Below are positions 50,971 to 59,577 of a stretch of DNA of 64,000 bases, one piece after another (the stretch's first letter is position 1; the number at the start of each line of letters is the position of its first letter). The notes beneath the pieces were generated by a model. The model had not been told where the DNA came from. It saw only the letters and a list, made by a program, of their open reading frames with translations, and made no database searches. The position numbers and the translations under genes are program-made. The DNA is from Nitrosopumilus sp. b1 (GTDB lineage Archaea; Thermoproteota; Nitrososphaeria; Nitrososphaerales; Nitrosopumilaceae): positions 115,049 to 179,048 of the forward strand of contig NZ_MU078712.1 of the NCBI RefSeq assembly GCF_014078545.1, given 5' to 3'.

Positions 50971-51588
50971 TTAGATATCGTGTATCGCATCGCCATATTC
51001 TTTTTCAATCTTAGAGCTTGAAATCTCTGGCACAGGGGATTGCAACCTTGCAACCTTGATATCTAGATTGAGTTTTTTGCATCCATCTGTGATGAACTTT
51101 TCCTGGTGAACTTGATCATATCCTAATGCAATGATCTGAGGATTTACAAACTCGACAGTCTTGAAGATGTCTCCTTTCTGACCAATAATGCACAAATCAA
51201 CCATTGAAAGAGAATTCACCAAAACCCTTCGCTCATTTTGATTGTGAAGTGGTCTTCTCTTCTTCATCTTTTCAGCAGTATCATCTGTTGCAACCACGAC
51301 AACTAAGACATTACCAAGCTCTTTTGCAGAATTTAATGTGTGGATATGACCTGGATGAATGATATCAAAGACTCCTCCCGTCAATACCACACGCAAGGAA
51401 GTCCTGCCAACTTCTGTGAGGGTGTATTTTTCCTTCTCAATTAACCCATTATTTCTTAGACTCAAAATTCTATCATTAACAAATTCCTCCGAAAGATTGC
51501 TCTTTTGCCTGACTAATTTCACAGGATCCCCCCCAATGAGGGATGAAACAAAAATTGAACATAGAATTGAGTTATCTATCTCATCCAA
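50971..51588 (-). CDS. ribL: FAD synthase (RibL-like) with N-terminal winged helix
   Basis: 205 residues. Residues 5-65 look like a small winged helix, then GGVFDIIHPGH (71-81) is the nucleotidyltransferase HxGH region, and ISSSKI (close to the end) the second motif. RibL adenylates FMN to FAD. This gene is last of the minus-strand unit with lysK and dphB, and RibK is nearby but on the other strand. The helix-turn-helix addition is less common, so a regulatory role is possible. Confidence 0.85.
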   Translation of the reverse strand: MDEIDNSILCSIFVSSLIGGDPVKLVRQKSNLSEEFVNDRILSLRNNGLIEKEKYTLTEVGRTSLRVVLTGGVFDIIHPGHIHTLNSAKELGNVLVVVVATDDTAEKMKKRRPLHNQNERRVLVNSLSMVDLCIIGQKGDIFKTVEFVNPQIIALGYDQVHQEKFITDGCKKLNLDIKVARLQSPVPEISSSKIEKEYGDAIHDI

Positions 51589-51630
51589 ACTGTATAATGT
51601 AATTCTGACCCTTTCTTTAACTCATCGATA

Positions 51631-52668
51631 CTACATTTTGGGGTCCATGCCCTTTGCAATTCGTAGCGCATCTACTAGCCCATCAGCATAACCTATGCTA
51701 AGAATTGCCACATCATCTTTTCCTTGCTCCAAAAATTTCTCTGCATCTTGCACATACAGCTCTGCATTCTCTAGTATCTCACAATATTCCTTTGAGTCTT
51801 TGTAATGCGGGGCAATCTCTTTAATTGCTTCTCTAACCATTGGAACATATTTCTCTAGCATTTGAGTTGGAATCTTTTTAATTTTCTCAGAGTTACTAAT
51901 GGGTTCATCCAGACATTTTGCCAAAACTTTCAATGCATCAGACTCTGTAAAGTGCAAATTGCCAGGAATAATTATGGTGTGTGGCGGCTTGCCAAAATCT
52001 ACCTTTTGAATCTTGCTAATGCTTCCACAAATAATTTTTTGAGTTTTAAATCCAATTCTTGATGCAACAATTACAAATGTTGATTTGCTAATTACTTTTC
52101 TTATCTGCTCTGCTTCTGTCTCTAGCAAATCGTGTAATGCATCATTTGGCTTTAAAAAAAAGTCCTTGTCTTGGTTGTACTCTAAAAGCAAAATTGTGTG
52201 ATTTCCTTCAATCAAATTTTTGTATGTGACATAATACGGAGTTGTTAGTGATTTTGCTTCGCTCATAATTGTTGCAATTCTTCCGACTTTGTAATAGTGC
52301 AATCCACACTCCCCAACCATAGATGTTATGGATGACGCAGCATGAATGGAATAAGTTTTAATTTTTTCATTTATTGCGCGAGTTCTTAGCTCTATATGGG
52401 TAGTTGCAATGTATGGATCGCCATATGAAATTAATGAAACTTTTTTCTTTTTAGAATTTTTTAAAATCTCTTTTCCGTCTTCTACCATCCATCGTTTAGC
52501 AATCTTAAACTCGCCCTTGATCTTTTTCTTAAACTTTGATAGCTCTACTTTACTTATTGGGCTAGTAAATGCCTCAAGGTAGACAATATCTGATTTTTTT
52601 AATACATCAAGTGTTTCATTGGATAATGAACTCAGTCCAGAAACTCCGATGCCAATAAACCACAGCAT
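51631..52668 (-). CDS. dphB: Diphthine synthase fused to a DUF357 domain
   Basis: 345 residues. The first 255 or so are the SAM-dependent methyltransferase that makes diphthine on elongation factor 2: LWFIGIGVSGLSSLS, SLISYGDPYIATTHIEL and HAASSITSMVGECGLHYYK. The last 75 residues (from about 268, QMLEKYVPMVREAIK) match DUF357, a helical domain that is usually encoded alone next to archaeal FAD synthase genes. Here it is fused to dphB and sits 42 nt from the FAD synthase gene. It overlaps lysK by one base. Confidence 0.88.
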   Translation of the reverse strand: MLWFIGIGVSGLSSLSNETLDVLKKSDIVYLEAFTSPISKVELSKFKKKIKGEFKIAKRWMVEDGKEILKNSKKKKVSLISYGDPYIATTHIELRTRAINEKIKTYSIHAASSITSMVGECGLHYYKVGRIATIMSEAKSLTTPYYVTYKNLIEGNHTILLLEYNQDKDFFLKPNDALHDLLETEAEQIRKVISKSTFVIVASRIGFKTQKIICGSISKIQKVDFGKPPHTIIIPGNLHFTESDALKVLAKCLDEPISNSEKIKKIPTQMLEKYVPMVREAIKEIAPHYKDSKEYCEILENAELYVQDAEKFLEQGKDDVAILSIGYADGLVDALRIAKGMDPKM

Positions 52669-53795
52669 TATTGGTTTTTTCTATCGTGCAGTCTTTTTAA
52701 ATGATGCAAGGTCTTCTTGAGGACTTCGATTCCTCTTAGGTACTCATCAATTGACACCTTTTCATCAATGGTGTGGGCCTGATGGGGATCGCCTGGTCCA
52801 TAAGTGACTACTGGAATCTTTAGTCTGTTTCCTATGACGTTCATGTCACCTGTACCTGTTTTTCTAATCAAGGTTGGTCTTGCATGCTCCACCTCCATTA
52901 CTCCCAAGGTAAATGCTCGAACCAGTGGTGAGTTGTGCGGTGCCTCAAATGGCTCTGTCTCATCGAGAATAGAGTAGAATGCTTCCACCTCTCTTTTCCT
53001 TGATACCTCTTGAACTGATTTTGCAATCTTTTCTTCAACCATCTTGCAATTCATGTCGACTGGAATTCTAATATCCAAAATGGTTTCACATTCTTTTGGA
53101 GTTACGTTGTGGCTTGTACCGCCTTTGATTTCGGTAATGGTGGCAGTTAGCATCATGCTCTTTTTCTTTCCATCTTGTCCTGCTTCTAGTGCTCTCTTTA
53201 CCTCCTGAGTAAACACAGCTGACTCTTCAATCGCGTTTTTTGCAAGCCATGGGGCACTTGCGTGTGCACTGTCGCCAACATTGATCTTTAGATTAATTGC
53301 CAAACGACCCTTGTATGCAATGGTGACCTGCCTGATTCCACTAGGTTCGCCAAACACAGCATAGTCTAAATCAAGTTCTTGTTGGACTAGGTTTTTGATT
53401 CCTGTTGCGTTTCCTTCCTCATCAACTGCGCCACAAAATATCACTGTTCCATTATTGTTCTGCACCGATGCTGCTGCAAATAACATTGCCATCAATGGGG
53501 CTTTAGCATCAGATGCTCCTCTGCCAAACAGATTGTCTCCTTCTTTTCTAACTTTAATTTTTCCTGGAACTGTATCCATGTGTCCACACAAAAGAATTCT
53601 TGGCGAACCAGATCCCTTCTTTGCAATAATGTTTCCAACCTCATCAATGTGAATGTCTTCAAAACCAAGATCATCACACTTGTCTGCAAGAAATTCCGCA
53701 ACTGGCTTTTCACTTAGGGATGGTGTGTACAATCGTAGAACTTTCTCTAGCATCTTTACTGCAAATCGTGGTGTGACTGTAAACGTGGAATCCAT
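52668..53795 (-). CDS. lysK: [LysW]-lysine/ornithine hydrolase
   Basis: This 375-residue M20-family metallohydrolase releases lysine (or ornithine) from the LysW carrier in the last step of the AAA pathway. Metal ligands are in LCGHMDTVPG (His and Asp), GRGASDAKAPL, and VDEEGNATG (Glu pair). The C-terminal catalytic His is in YGPGDPHQAHTIDE. It follows lysX by 2 nt in the lysW1 unit, which fixes its substrate class. Confidence 0.93.
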   Translation of the reverse strand: MDSTFTVTPRFAVKMLEKVLRLYTPSLSEKPVAEFLADKCDDLGFEDIHIDEVGNIIAKKGSGSPRILLCGHMDTVPGKIKVRKEGDNLFGRGASDAKAPLMAMLFAAASVQNNNGTVIFCGAVDEEGNATGIKNLVQQELDLDYAVFGEPSGIRQVTIAYKGRLAINLKINVGDSAHASAPWLAKNAIEESAVFTQEVKRALEAGQDGKKKSMMLTATITEIKGGTSHNVTPKECETILDIRIPVDMNCKMVEEKIAKSVQEVSRKREVEAFYSILDETEPFEAPHNSPLVRAFTLGVMEVEHARPTLIRKTGTGDMNVIGNRLKIPVVTYGPGDPHQAHTIDEKVSIDEYLRGIEVLKKTLHHLKRLHDRKNQ

Positions 53796-53797
53796 TT

Positions 53798-54646
53798 CTA
53801 TCTTTTAGATTCCAATGCATAATCAATCATCAGTGATGGAATATCTACTTCACAGACTCTAACTGTGTTTTTGTATTCTGTAGTGTTGTTGACTTCGTGA
53901 ACGACCAGTCCTCTATCATCGCTTTCCATTAAATCAACGCCTACGATTTGTCCCTGAACTGCATTTTTAGCTTTAATACAAATATCTTCTAATTCATTGG
54001 TGACCTCGCATTTTTCGGCTCGTCCGCCTAATGCCATGTTTGTCTTCCAATTTCCATCTCCAGAATTTCTATAAATTGCCGCCACTACTTTATCCCCTAC
54101 CATAATTGCTCTAATGTCTCTTGGTGGTCTTTGTACAAACTCTTCTAAATAATGTATTTGATAAATTGGATACATCTTTTCTCTTCCTTCAATGATGCCT
54201 TCTGCAGAATCTTTGTCATTAATTTTTGATATCATTCTTCCCCAACTTCCAACTGTTGGTTTGATGACTTTGGGATATCCTTCTTTTTCAAGTGCTTCAA
54301 TTGCAGATTCTTTTGAGAATGCAACAGTAGCGTAAGGTGTTGGAACTCCGAACTTTCTTAGCAACATATGAGTATACAATTTGTTTCCTGCAAAAATTCC
54401 TGTATTGAGACAGTTGATTACGTTGACTCCCATTCCTTCAAGTGCTGCAGTAGAGTGAACATTTCTGTAGTAACTTACGCACCTCTGGATAACTGTTCCA
54501 AAACCATCTCGTTTGCTGTCTAATTGTAATGAAAGTTTCTTACAATCAAACATTTCTAGATTAACGTTCTTTTTTTTTCCCGCTTCTAGTAACGCTTTTT
54601 CTTCCCATCGGATGGTATCGTAAAGAACAGTAATGTCAGGGGTCAC
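53798..54646 (-). CDS. lysX: Alpha-aminoadipate/glutamate-LysW ligase, LysX
   Basis: 282 residues from the GTG at 54646, which shares 4 nt with the lysW1 stop (GTGA); an in-frame TTG at 54655 is less likely. It is an ATP-grasp ligase (RimK-like) that joins the amino group of an amino acid to the LysW C-terminal Glu. Features: KEGYPKVIKPTVGSWGRMIS, EEFVQRPPRDIRAIMVGD and the substrate-side GGRAEKCEVT. The second ligase (59578-60432) reads GADPELCEIT there, which may separate lysine from arginine substrates. Called LysX because homocitrate synthase and lysK are its operon partners. Confidence 0.85.
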   Translation of the reverse strand: MTPDITVLYDTIRWEEKALLEAGKKKNVNLEMFDCKKLSLQLDSKRDGFGTVIQRCVSYYRNVHSTAALEGMGVNVINCLNTGIFAGNKLYTHMLLRKFGVPTPYATVAFSKESAIEALEKEGYPKVIKPTVGSWGRMISKINDKDSAEGIIEGREKMYPIYQIHYLEEFVQRPPRDIRAIMVGDKVVAAIYRNSGDGNWKTNMALGGRAEKCEVTNELEDICIKAKNAVQGQIVGVDLMESDDRGLVVHEVNNTTEYKNTVRVCEVDIPSLMIDYALESKR

Positions 54647-54810
54647 TGCCCCCAATCCTCGCCTACCGTTTGGGCGGGCTTTAGATCAAAACCTCCTGAT
54701 GATTTAACTAATTCATAACTTGCACCACATTCTGGGCAGGTTACAATCTCTCCTTCTACTGCATCGCTTGGGATTGAAATATTTGCGTCACATTCATCAC
54801 AACTTGCCAA
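54643..54810 (-). CDS. lysW: LysW-type carrier protein 1, ending in Gln
   Basis: A 55-residue acidic zinc protein with CDEC and CPEC pairs, then GASYELVK and the tail VGEDWGQ. LysW holds the amino acid on its C-terminal Glu (usually EDWGE), but the last codon here is CAG, giving Gln. The TTG start is preceded by a G-rich ggaag, and the gene lies 23 nt after homocitrate synthase and shares its stop with the lysX start. It is too short for most ORF lists. The family call is firm; activity as a carrier needs the Gln explained. Confidence 0.9.
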   Translation of the reverse strand: MASCDECDANISIPSDAVEGEIVTCPECGASYELVKSSGGFDLKPAQTVGEDWGQ

Positions 54811-54833
54811 TTTGATCTCTCACTTCCTCTCCA

Positions 54834-56000
54834 TTATTTGTCATTAATTATCTTTCTTTCCAGCCTGTCTTCTAGTGGGATCTCAATCAAGTCCCCCATT
54901 CGAAGGTTTTTCAAGCCTGCAGCCACATCTTTGGCTCCTTGGTCGTCTTTTTCCAAGCCCAACAATGACATTAGATAGGCAGCACCAGTCTTTCCTGCCA
55001 GTTCTCCAAAAACAATTCTCCTTCTATTTCCAACTATTCTTGGCGGGATTGGCTCGTATGCAGCAGGGTTTCTTAGAATAGCTGCAAGATGAGTTCCTGC
55101 TTTATGCTTGTATGCTGAGGTTCCTACGATTGGTTTTGAATCATAGGGTGGAATTGAAGTATAGTCTTCAATCAATCTAGAAAGATCCTGTAGCATGTCT
55201 AGCCTCAAATCATTTGGTGATTTGTAAAGATAAGTTAAAGCCACTGCTACTTCGGCAAGTGCTGGAATGCCTGTCCTTTCACCAATTCCATCAATAGTAG
55301 TGTGAATCTGATCCACTCCTGCATCACATGCTGCAAATGCATTTGCTAATGCAAAGCCGATATCATTGTGTACATGAGCATCTAGCGGTGTATCTATTTC
55401 ATCTCGAACTTTTTTAACAAAATTATACATTCCAATTGGTCTCATAATTCCAACTGTATCAGGCAAGCTAATTCTATCTACACCTGCATCCGATATTGCT
55501 CGGCACACTTCAAGCAAAAATTTAGGATCTGCTCTACTACCATCCTCCACTGTGAATCTAATTTTAAGACCATGTGACTTTGCATACTCTACGGTTTCCA
55601 CTGCACGACGTAGTGCCTCTTCTCTTGAAATCCTTAACTTGTCTTTAAGATGAATATCTGAAATGCCTAGATAACCTGCAACCCATTTTGCATCACAGCT
55701 AAGGGACACATCAATGTCCTCTTTTAACGCTCTACCATGAGAAACAATATCTGCCTTTAACCCTTGTTTGATAATTGTTTTAGTTGCTTCTTTATGATCT
55801 TGTGATACTACTGGTGAGATTTCAATCTGGTCTACACCAAAATAGTCAAGCATCCATGCAATCTGAATTCTTTGTTTGTTTGTAAAAGATACTCCTGGAT
55901 GTTGTTCCCCTTCACGAAGGGTGCTGTCAAGAATTCGTATCTTCTTTGGATTCTTTGAATATGCATTGTACTGGTTTGCATAGTGATTCGGATCGTTCAT
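54834..56000 (-). CDS. Homocitrate synthase-type alpha-isopropylmalate synthase family enzyme
   Basis: A 388-residue Claisen-condensing enzyme. N-terminal LDSTLREGEQHPGVSF, metal-binding LDAHVHNDIGFALAN with HTTIDGIGERTGI, and the C-terminal helices, without the long LeuA leucine-binding domain, fit homocitrate synthase (2-oxoglutarate plus acetyl-CoA), the first step of lysine synthesis. Its position directly ahead of lysW1 and lysX supports this. It is the first gene of the second unit; a TATA-like gtttatattt near 56030 lies about 30 nt upstream. Confidence 0.87.
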   Translation of the reverse strand: MNDPNHYANQYNAYSKNPKKIRILDSTLREGEQHPGVSFTNKQRIQIAWMLDYFGVDQIEISPVVSQDHKEATKTIIKQGLKADIVSHGRALKEDIDVSLSCDAKWVAGYLGISDIHLKDKLRISREEALRRAVETVEYAKSHGLKIRFTVEDGSRADPKFLLEVCRAISDAGVDRISLPDTVGIMRPIGMYNFVKKVRDEIDTPLDAHVHNDIGFALANAFAACDAGVDQIHTTIDGIGERTGIPALAEVAVALTYLYKSPNDLRLDMLQDLSRLIEDYTSIPPYDSKPIVGTSAYKHKAGTHLAAILRNPAAYEPIPPRIVGNRRRIVFGELAGKTGAAYLMSLLGLEKDDQGAKDVAAGLKNLRMGDLIEIPLEDRLERKIINDK

Positions 56001-56115
56001 TGCAGAATTCGTTAATCAAGTCAGTAAATATAAACATATTCGTACTAATTTCGTCGATTTTAACGCTTTTTGATCCTAGATTAGTTAAAAGGAAAATTAA
56101 AGATCCGATTCTCGC

Positions 56116-56535
56116 TTAGCTTATTGTTTTGAGAATAATTACAGAGTTGCTATCCACCACGCCAGGAACTTTTCTTATTGCATCAATACTACTGTTTATT
56201 TCTGTGATGTTTGGTGCACTCATGATGACAATAATGTCGTACTGTCCTGTAATCTCATAGACTGTTTTTACTCCGTCTAGTTTTGTTAGTTTTGTAGACA
56301 CCTTTGATGTATCCATCCCTGAATCCACTGAAACTAGAATAATTGCTTTTGTTGCATTCTCTTCTCCTACTTCAATGGTGAATTTTTTAATCGTGCCGCT
56401 ATCGACTAGATTTTTTACTCTGCGTCTTACTGCCGATTCTGATAACTTTAGTTTTTTTCCAATGTCTACAAATGATTCTCTAGAATCGTTTCGGAGGGCT
56501 TCGATTATTTTTTCATCGATTTTATCTCTAAACAT
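56116..56535 (-). CDS. Lrp/AsnC-family transcriptional regulator (LysM-like)
   Basis: 139 residues: helix-turn-helix at about 5-55 (DSRESFVDIGKKLKLSES, then AVRRRVKNLVDSG) and a RAM effector domain at about 60-139. In Sulfolobus a similar regulator (LysM) controls the LysW-type lysine operon. Here it ends the argG-lysJ unit, overlaps lysJ by 8 nt and precedes the homocitrate synthase promoter, so control of lysine genes by amino acids is likely. Confidence 0.9.
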   Translation of the reverse strand: MFRDKIDEKIIEALRNDSRESFVDIGKKLKLSESAVRRRVKNLVDSGTIKKFTIEVGEENATKAIILVSVDSGMDTSKVSTKLTKLDGVKTVYEITGQYDIIVIMSAPNITEINSSIDAIRKVPGVVDSNSVIILKTIS

Positions 56536-57709
56536 TACGTCTTTCTTCCTCTCTTGTTAGCAATACATCTAGTGTATCTAAAACTTTTGTAATATCTTCT
56601 TCGGAAATCACAAGAGGGGGTAATAGTCGTAGTATGTTTCTGCCTGAGTAAAGTAGTAAAATTCCTTCCTTGATGCCCTCCATCAAAATGTCTTTTACTT
56701 CAAATTTCAATTCCACTCCAATCATTAGGCCTTTTCCCCTTACTTCTCTGATGATGTCGTGTTTTTCTTGTAGCTTTTTCAAACCGTCAATGAATTTTCC
56801 TCCATTTTTTTCTGCATTTTTTATCAATCCATCTTGTGTAAGTGCATGGATTGTTCCAATACCAGCTGCACAAGAGAGTGGATTTCCTCCAAATGTTGAA
56901 GAATGTTCTCCTTTGCTCATGCACGAAAGAATCTCTGGTTTGACAAGGGTTGCACCCATTGGTACTCCACCTGCAATTCCTTTTGCAAGGCACATAATAT
57001 CTGGTGTTGTATTCCAGTGCTCTGATGCCCACATTCGGCCTGTTCTGCCAAGACCTGCCTGAATTTCGTCAAAAATTAAGAGGATTCCTTTTTCATCACA
57101 CAGCTTGCGTACCTCTTGCAAGAATCCGTCTGGTGCAACATGTATTCCACTTTCTCCTTGGATTGGTTCCATTATAACAAATCCTGTATCATCATTAATT
57201 GTAGAACGTAATTCGTTAATGTCACCAAATGAAGAAAATGATACTTGCTCTACTAGTGGCTCAAACATCTTTCTATATTTTGGATTAAATGTTAGTGATA
57301 ACGCACCCATTGATTTTCCATGGTATGATCCTTTCATTGCAACCATTCCTTTCTTTCCAGTAAATTTTCGCGCAAATTTTATTGCAGCTTCTATTGCTTC
57401 AGCTCCACTGTTGTTGAGATGAACTTGAGACAATCCTTTTGGAGTTTGTTTCATTAATGTTTCAAGAAATTCTTCTCTTGTCTTGTTGTATAGTGAACTA
57501 TGAACTGTAATTATTTTATCTAATTGTGATTTGATTGCATTAACAACTCGTTCATTTCTGTGGCCTACTAGTGCTACACCATAACCTCCCATGCAATCAA
57601 CATACTCTTTTCCGTTTACATCCCAAACGTGGGAACCAAGTCCTTTTTCAATTGTTACTGGAAATCTTTGGTACAGACTTCCCATAAAGTCATCTTCAGT
57701 CATTTTCAA
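56528..57709 (-). CDS. lysJ: [LysW]-aminoadipate/glutamate semialdehyde transaminase
   Basis: 393 residues, class III PLP aminotransferase of the ArgD/LysJ group: LNNSGAEAIEAAIKFAR, IFDEIQAGLGRTG (Asp214), and the PLP Lys243 in LAKGIAGGVPMG. It aminates the semialdehyde held on LysW, with glutamate as donor. Overlaps lysZ by 14 nt and the Lrp gene by 8 nt. Likely acts in both lysine and arginine branches. Confidence 0.93.
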   Translation of the reverse strand: MKMTEDDFMGSLYQRFPVTIEKGLGSHVWDVNGKEYVDCMGGYGVALVGHRNERVVNAIKSQLDKIITVHSSLYNKTREEFLETLMKQTPKGLSQVHLNNSGAEAIEAAIKFARKFTGKKGMVAMKGSYHGKSMGALSLTFNPKYRKMFEPLVEQVSFSSFGDINELRSTINDDTGFVIMEPIQGESGIHVAPDGFLQEVRKLCDEKGILLIFDEIQAGLGRTGRMWASEHWNTTPDIMCLAKGIAGGVPMGATLVKPEILSCMSKGEHSSTFGGNPLSCAAGIGTIHALTQDGLIKNAEKNGGKFIDGLKKLQEKHDIIREVRGKGLMIGVELKFEVKDILMEGIKEGILLLYSGRNILRLLPPLVISEEDITKVLDTLDVLLTREEERRNV

Positions 57710-58499
57710 TTACCGTACAATTGTCATGTGCAATAGCACTTGAGATTGGATTTTCCTTTTGTCCATTTGCAATTAGGGCTTGTTTAACTCCCATATCTAA
57801 TGCTTCTGTTGCAGCAAGAATCTTCTTTTCCATTCCCGGTCCAATCTTTGGACGTATCTCTTTTGCTTCTTGTAGAGATAGTTTTTGAACTAGCTTATCA
57901 TCCATTAGTAATCCATCAACATTGGTGACAAAAAGTACCTTGTCTGATTTTACTTTTCCAGCTACATATGCTGCTGCTCTATCTCCGTCTACATTAAGAA
58001 AGTCGCCTTCTTCACTAATGGCAATCGGTGAAATTACAGGAGTTAACCCTCGCTCTAGCAGGGATTTTATGAAATCTGCATTAATTTCAGTAATCTTTCC
58101 TGTATATCCGCCATCTATTGCCTGTTTTCGACCTTTTTCATTAATGATGAGAAGTTTTTTCTTCCTCTCTGCCTGAATTGTTTTTGCATCAACTCCTGAA
58201 ATTCCAACTGCATTAATTCCATTTTTTTGTAGCATCTGAACAATTGTTTTGTTAATTCGCCCTGACATTACCATTGTAAAAATTTCTGCAGTATCTTTGT
58301 CAGTGTATCTACTTTTGATTCCGCTTGGTGATGTAACAAACTTTGGTTCTTTTCCAAGTTGTTCGCAAACTTTAGTAACTTCTTTTCCACCACCATGTAC
58401 AAGAATCACTCCTTCTTGTTGTGAAATTTTTTTTATATCTTGAATTGTACTTGGATGTAAATTATCAACTACACTCCCACCAATCTTTATTGTAATCAT
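57696..58499 (-). CDS. lysZ: [LysW]-aminoadipate/glutamate kinase
   Basis: 267 residues of the amino-acid kinase family (ArgB-like). N-terminal TIKIGGSVVDNL, VLVHGGGKEV, the central DGDRAAAYVAGKVK and the end KKILAATEALDMGVKQAL fit LysZ. It phosphorylates the side-chain carboxylate of the amino acid bound to LysW. Starts 3 nt after lysY and overlaps lysJ by 14 nt. Confidence 0.93.
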   Translation of the reverse strand: MITIKIGGSVVDNLHPSTIQDIKKISQQEGVILVHGGGKEVTKVCEQLGKEPKFVTSPSGIKSRYTDKDTAEIFTMVMSGRINKTIVQMLQKNGINAVGISGVDAKTIQAERKKKLLIINEKGRKQAIDGGYTGKITEINADFIKSLLERGLTPVISPIAISEEGDFLNVDGDRAAAYVAGKVKSDKVLFVTNVDGLLMDDKLVQKLSLQEAKEIRPKIGPGMEKKILAATEALDMGVKQALIANGQKENPISSAIAHDNCTVIEND

Positions 58500-58502
58500 T
58501 TC

Positions 58503-59549
58503 TTACACTGGTGTTAATGGAGTGTATCTTAAACCATCCATCTCATCAAAGCCTGCCATTACATTCATGTTTTGAATTGCAGAGCCTGCTGCGCCTTTCA
58601 TTAGATTGTCTGATGCTGAGATGGCAATTAGTCTATTGTTGTCTTCATCTAAATCAAATCCGATATCACAAAAGTTTGAACCTACTAGGAATTTTGGATC
58701 TGGGAATTTGTAAAGACCTTTTTTATCACGAATTAATCTAACAAATCTTTCTTCACCATATGCTTGACGATACAATTTCCATAATTCTTTCTCTTCTATC
58801 TCTTTTGTCATGAATGTGTGGTTAGTACAAAGTATTCCTCTGACTACATCCACTGCATGTGGACTCATCGATACACGAATTTTCTTTCCTGCAATCTCAC
58901 TAAGCTCTTGCTCAATTTCTCCTGTATGTCTGTGCTTTGCTGGTTTGTATGGTCTGATAACTCCTGCACGCATTGCATGACTGGTTCCTGCACCTGCTCC
59001 TGCACCTGATGAACCAATCTTTGAATCAACTACAATGTGTTCGGTATCGATGATATTGTTCTTGATTAATGGAGCAAGGGCTAGCATTGAAGTTACTGCC
59101 ATGCAACCTGGGCATGATACAAGTTGTGCATTTTTTATCTTCTCTCTGTGTAATTCTGGGACTCCAAATACTGATTTTGAAAGATAGTCTGGATGTGGAT
59201 GTTCCCAACCATACCACTTGCCATAGTCTTCTGGATTGTGCAATCTATAGTCTGCACTAAGGTCGATTATCTTTAGACCTCTGTCATAGAGTGCCTTTAC
59301 AATTTCTGTTGCAGTTCCATGTGGTACTGCAGTAAAGACCAGATCACACTTGTCTGTCATTTTATCATAATCTAGTTCTGAAAATGTTAAATCTGTAAAT
59401 CCTTTCAAACTTGGTTGAACCCTATGAAGATACTCTCCGACATGTTGTCTGGAGGTAACCATTGTGATCTCAACTTTTGGATGGTTTACTAGTAATCGTA
59501 ATGTTTCTCCTCCAACATAACCTGAGGCTCCAACAACTCCTACTTTCAT
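58503..59549 (-). CDS. lysY: [LysW]-aminoadipyl/glutamyl phosphate reductase
   Basis: 348 residues, ArgC-like NADPH-dependent reductase. N-terminal GVVGASGYVGGETLRLL, IDLSADYRL, and the catalytic Cys149 in SCPGCMAVTS. It reduces the acyl phosphate on LysW to semialdehyde. 28 nt after the second ligase gene and 3 nt before lysZ. Length and motifs match the LysW system. Confidence 0.94.
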   Translation of the reverse strand: MKVGVVGASGYVGGETLRLLVNHPKVEITMVTSRQHVGEYLHRVQPSLKGFTDLTFSELDYDKMTDKCDLVFTAVPHGTATEIVKALYDRGLKIIDLSADYRLHNPEDYGKWYGWEHPHPDYLSKSVFGVPELHREKIKNAQLVSCPGCMAVTSMLALAPLIKNNIIDTEHIVVDSKIGSSGAGAGAGTSHAMRAGVIRPYKPAKHRHTGEIEQELSEIAGKKIRVSMSPHAVDVVRGILCTNHTFMTKEIEEKELWKLYRQAYGEERFVRLIRDKKGLYKFPDPKFLVGSNFCDIGFDLDEDNNRLIAISASDNLMKGAAGSAIQNMNVMAGFDEMDGLRYTPLTPV

Positions 59550-59577
59550 GATATCCCCTCTAGTAGGGAGGTATAAT

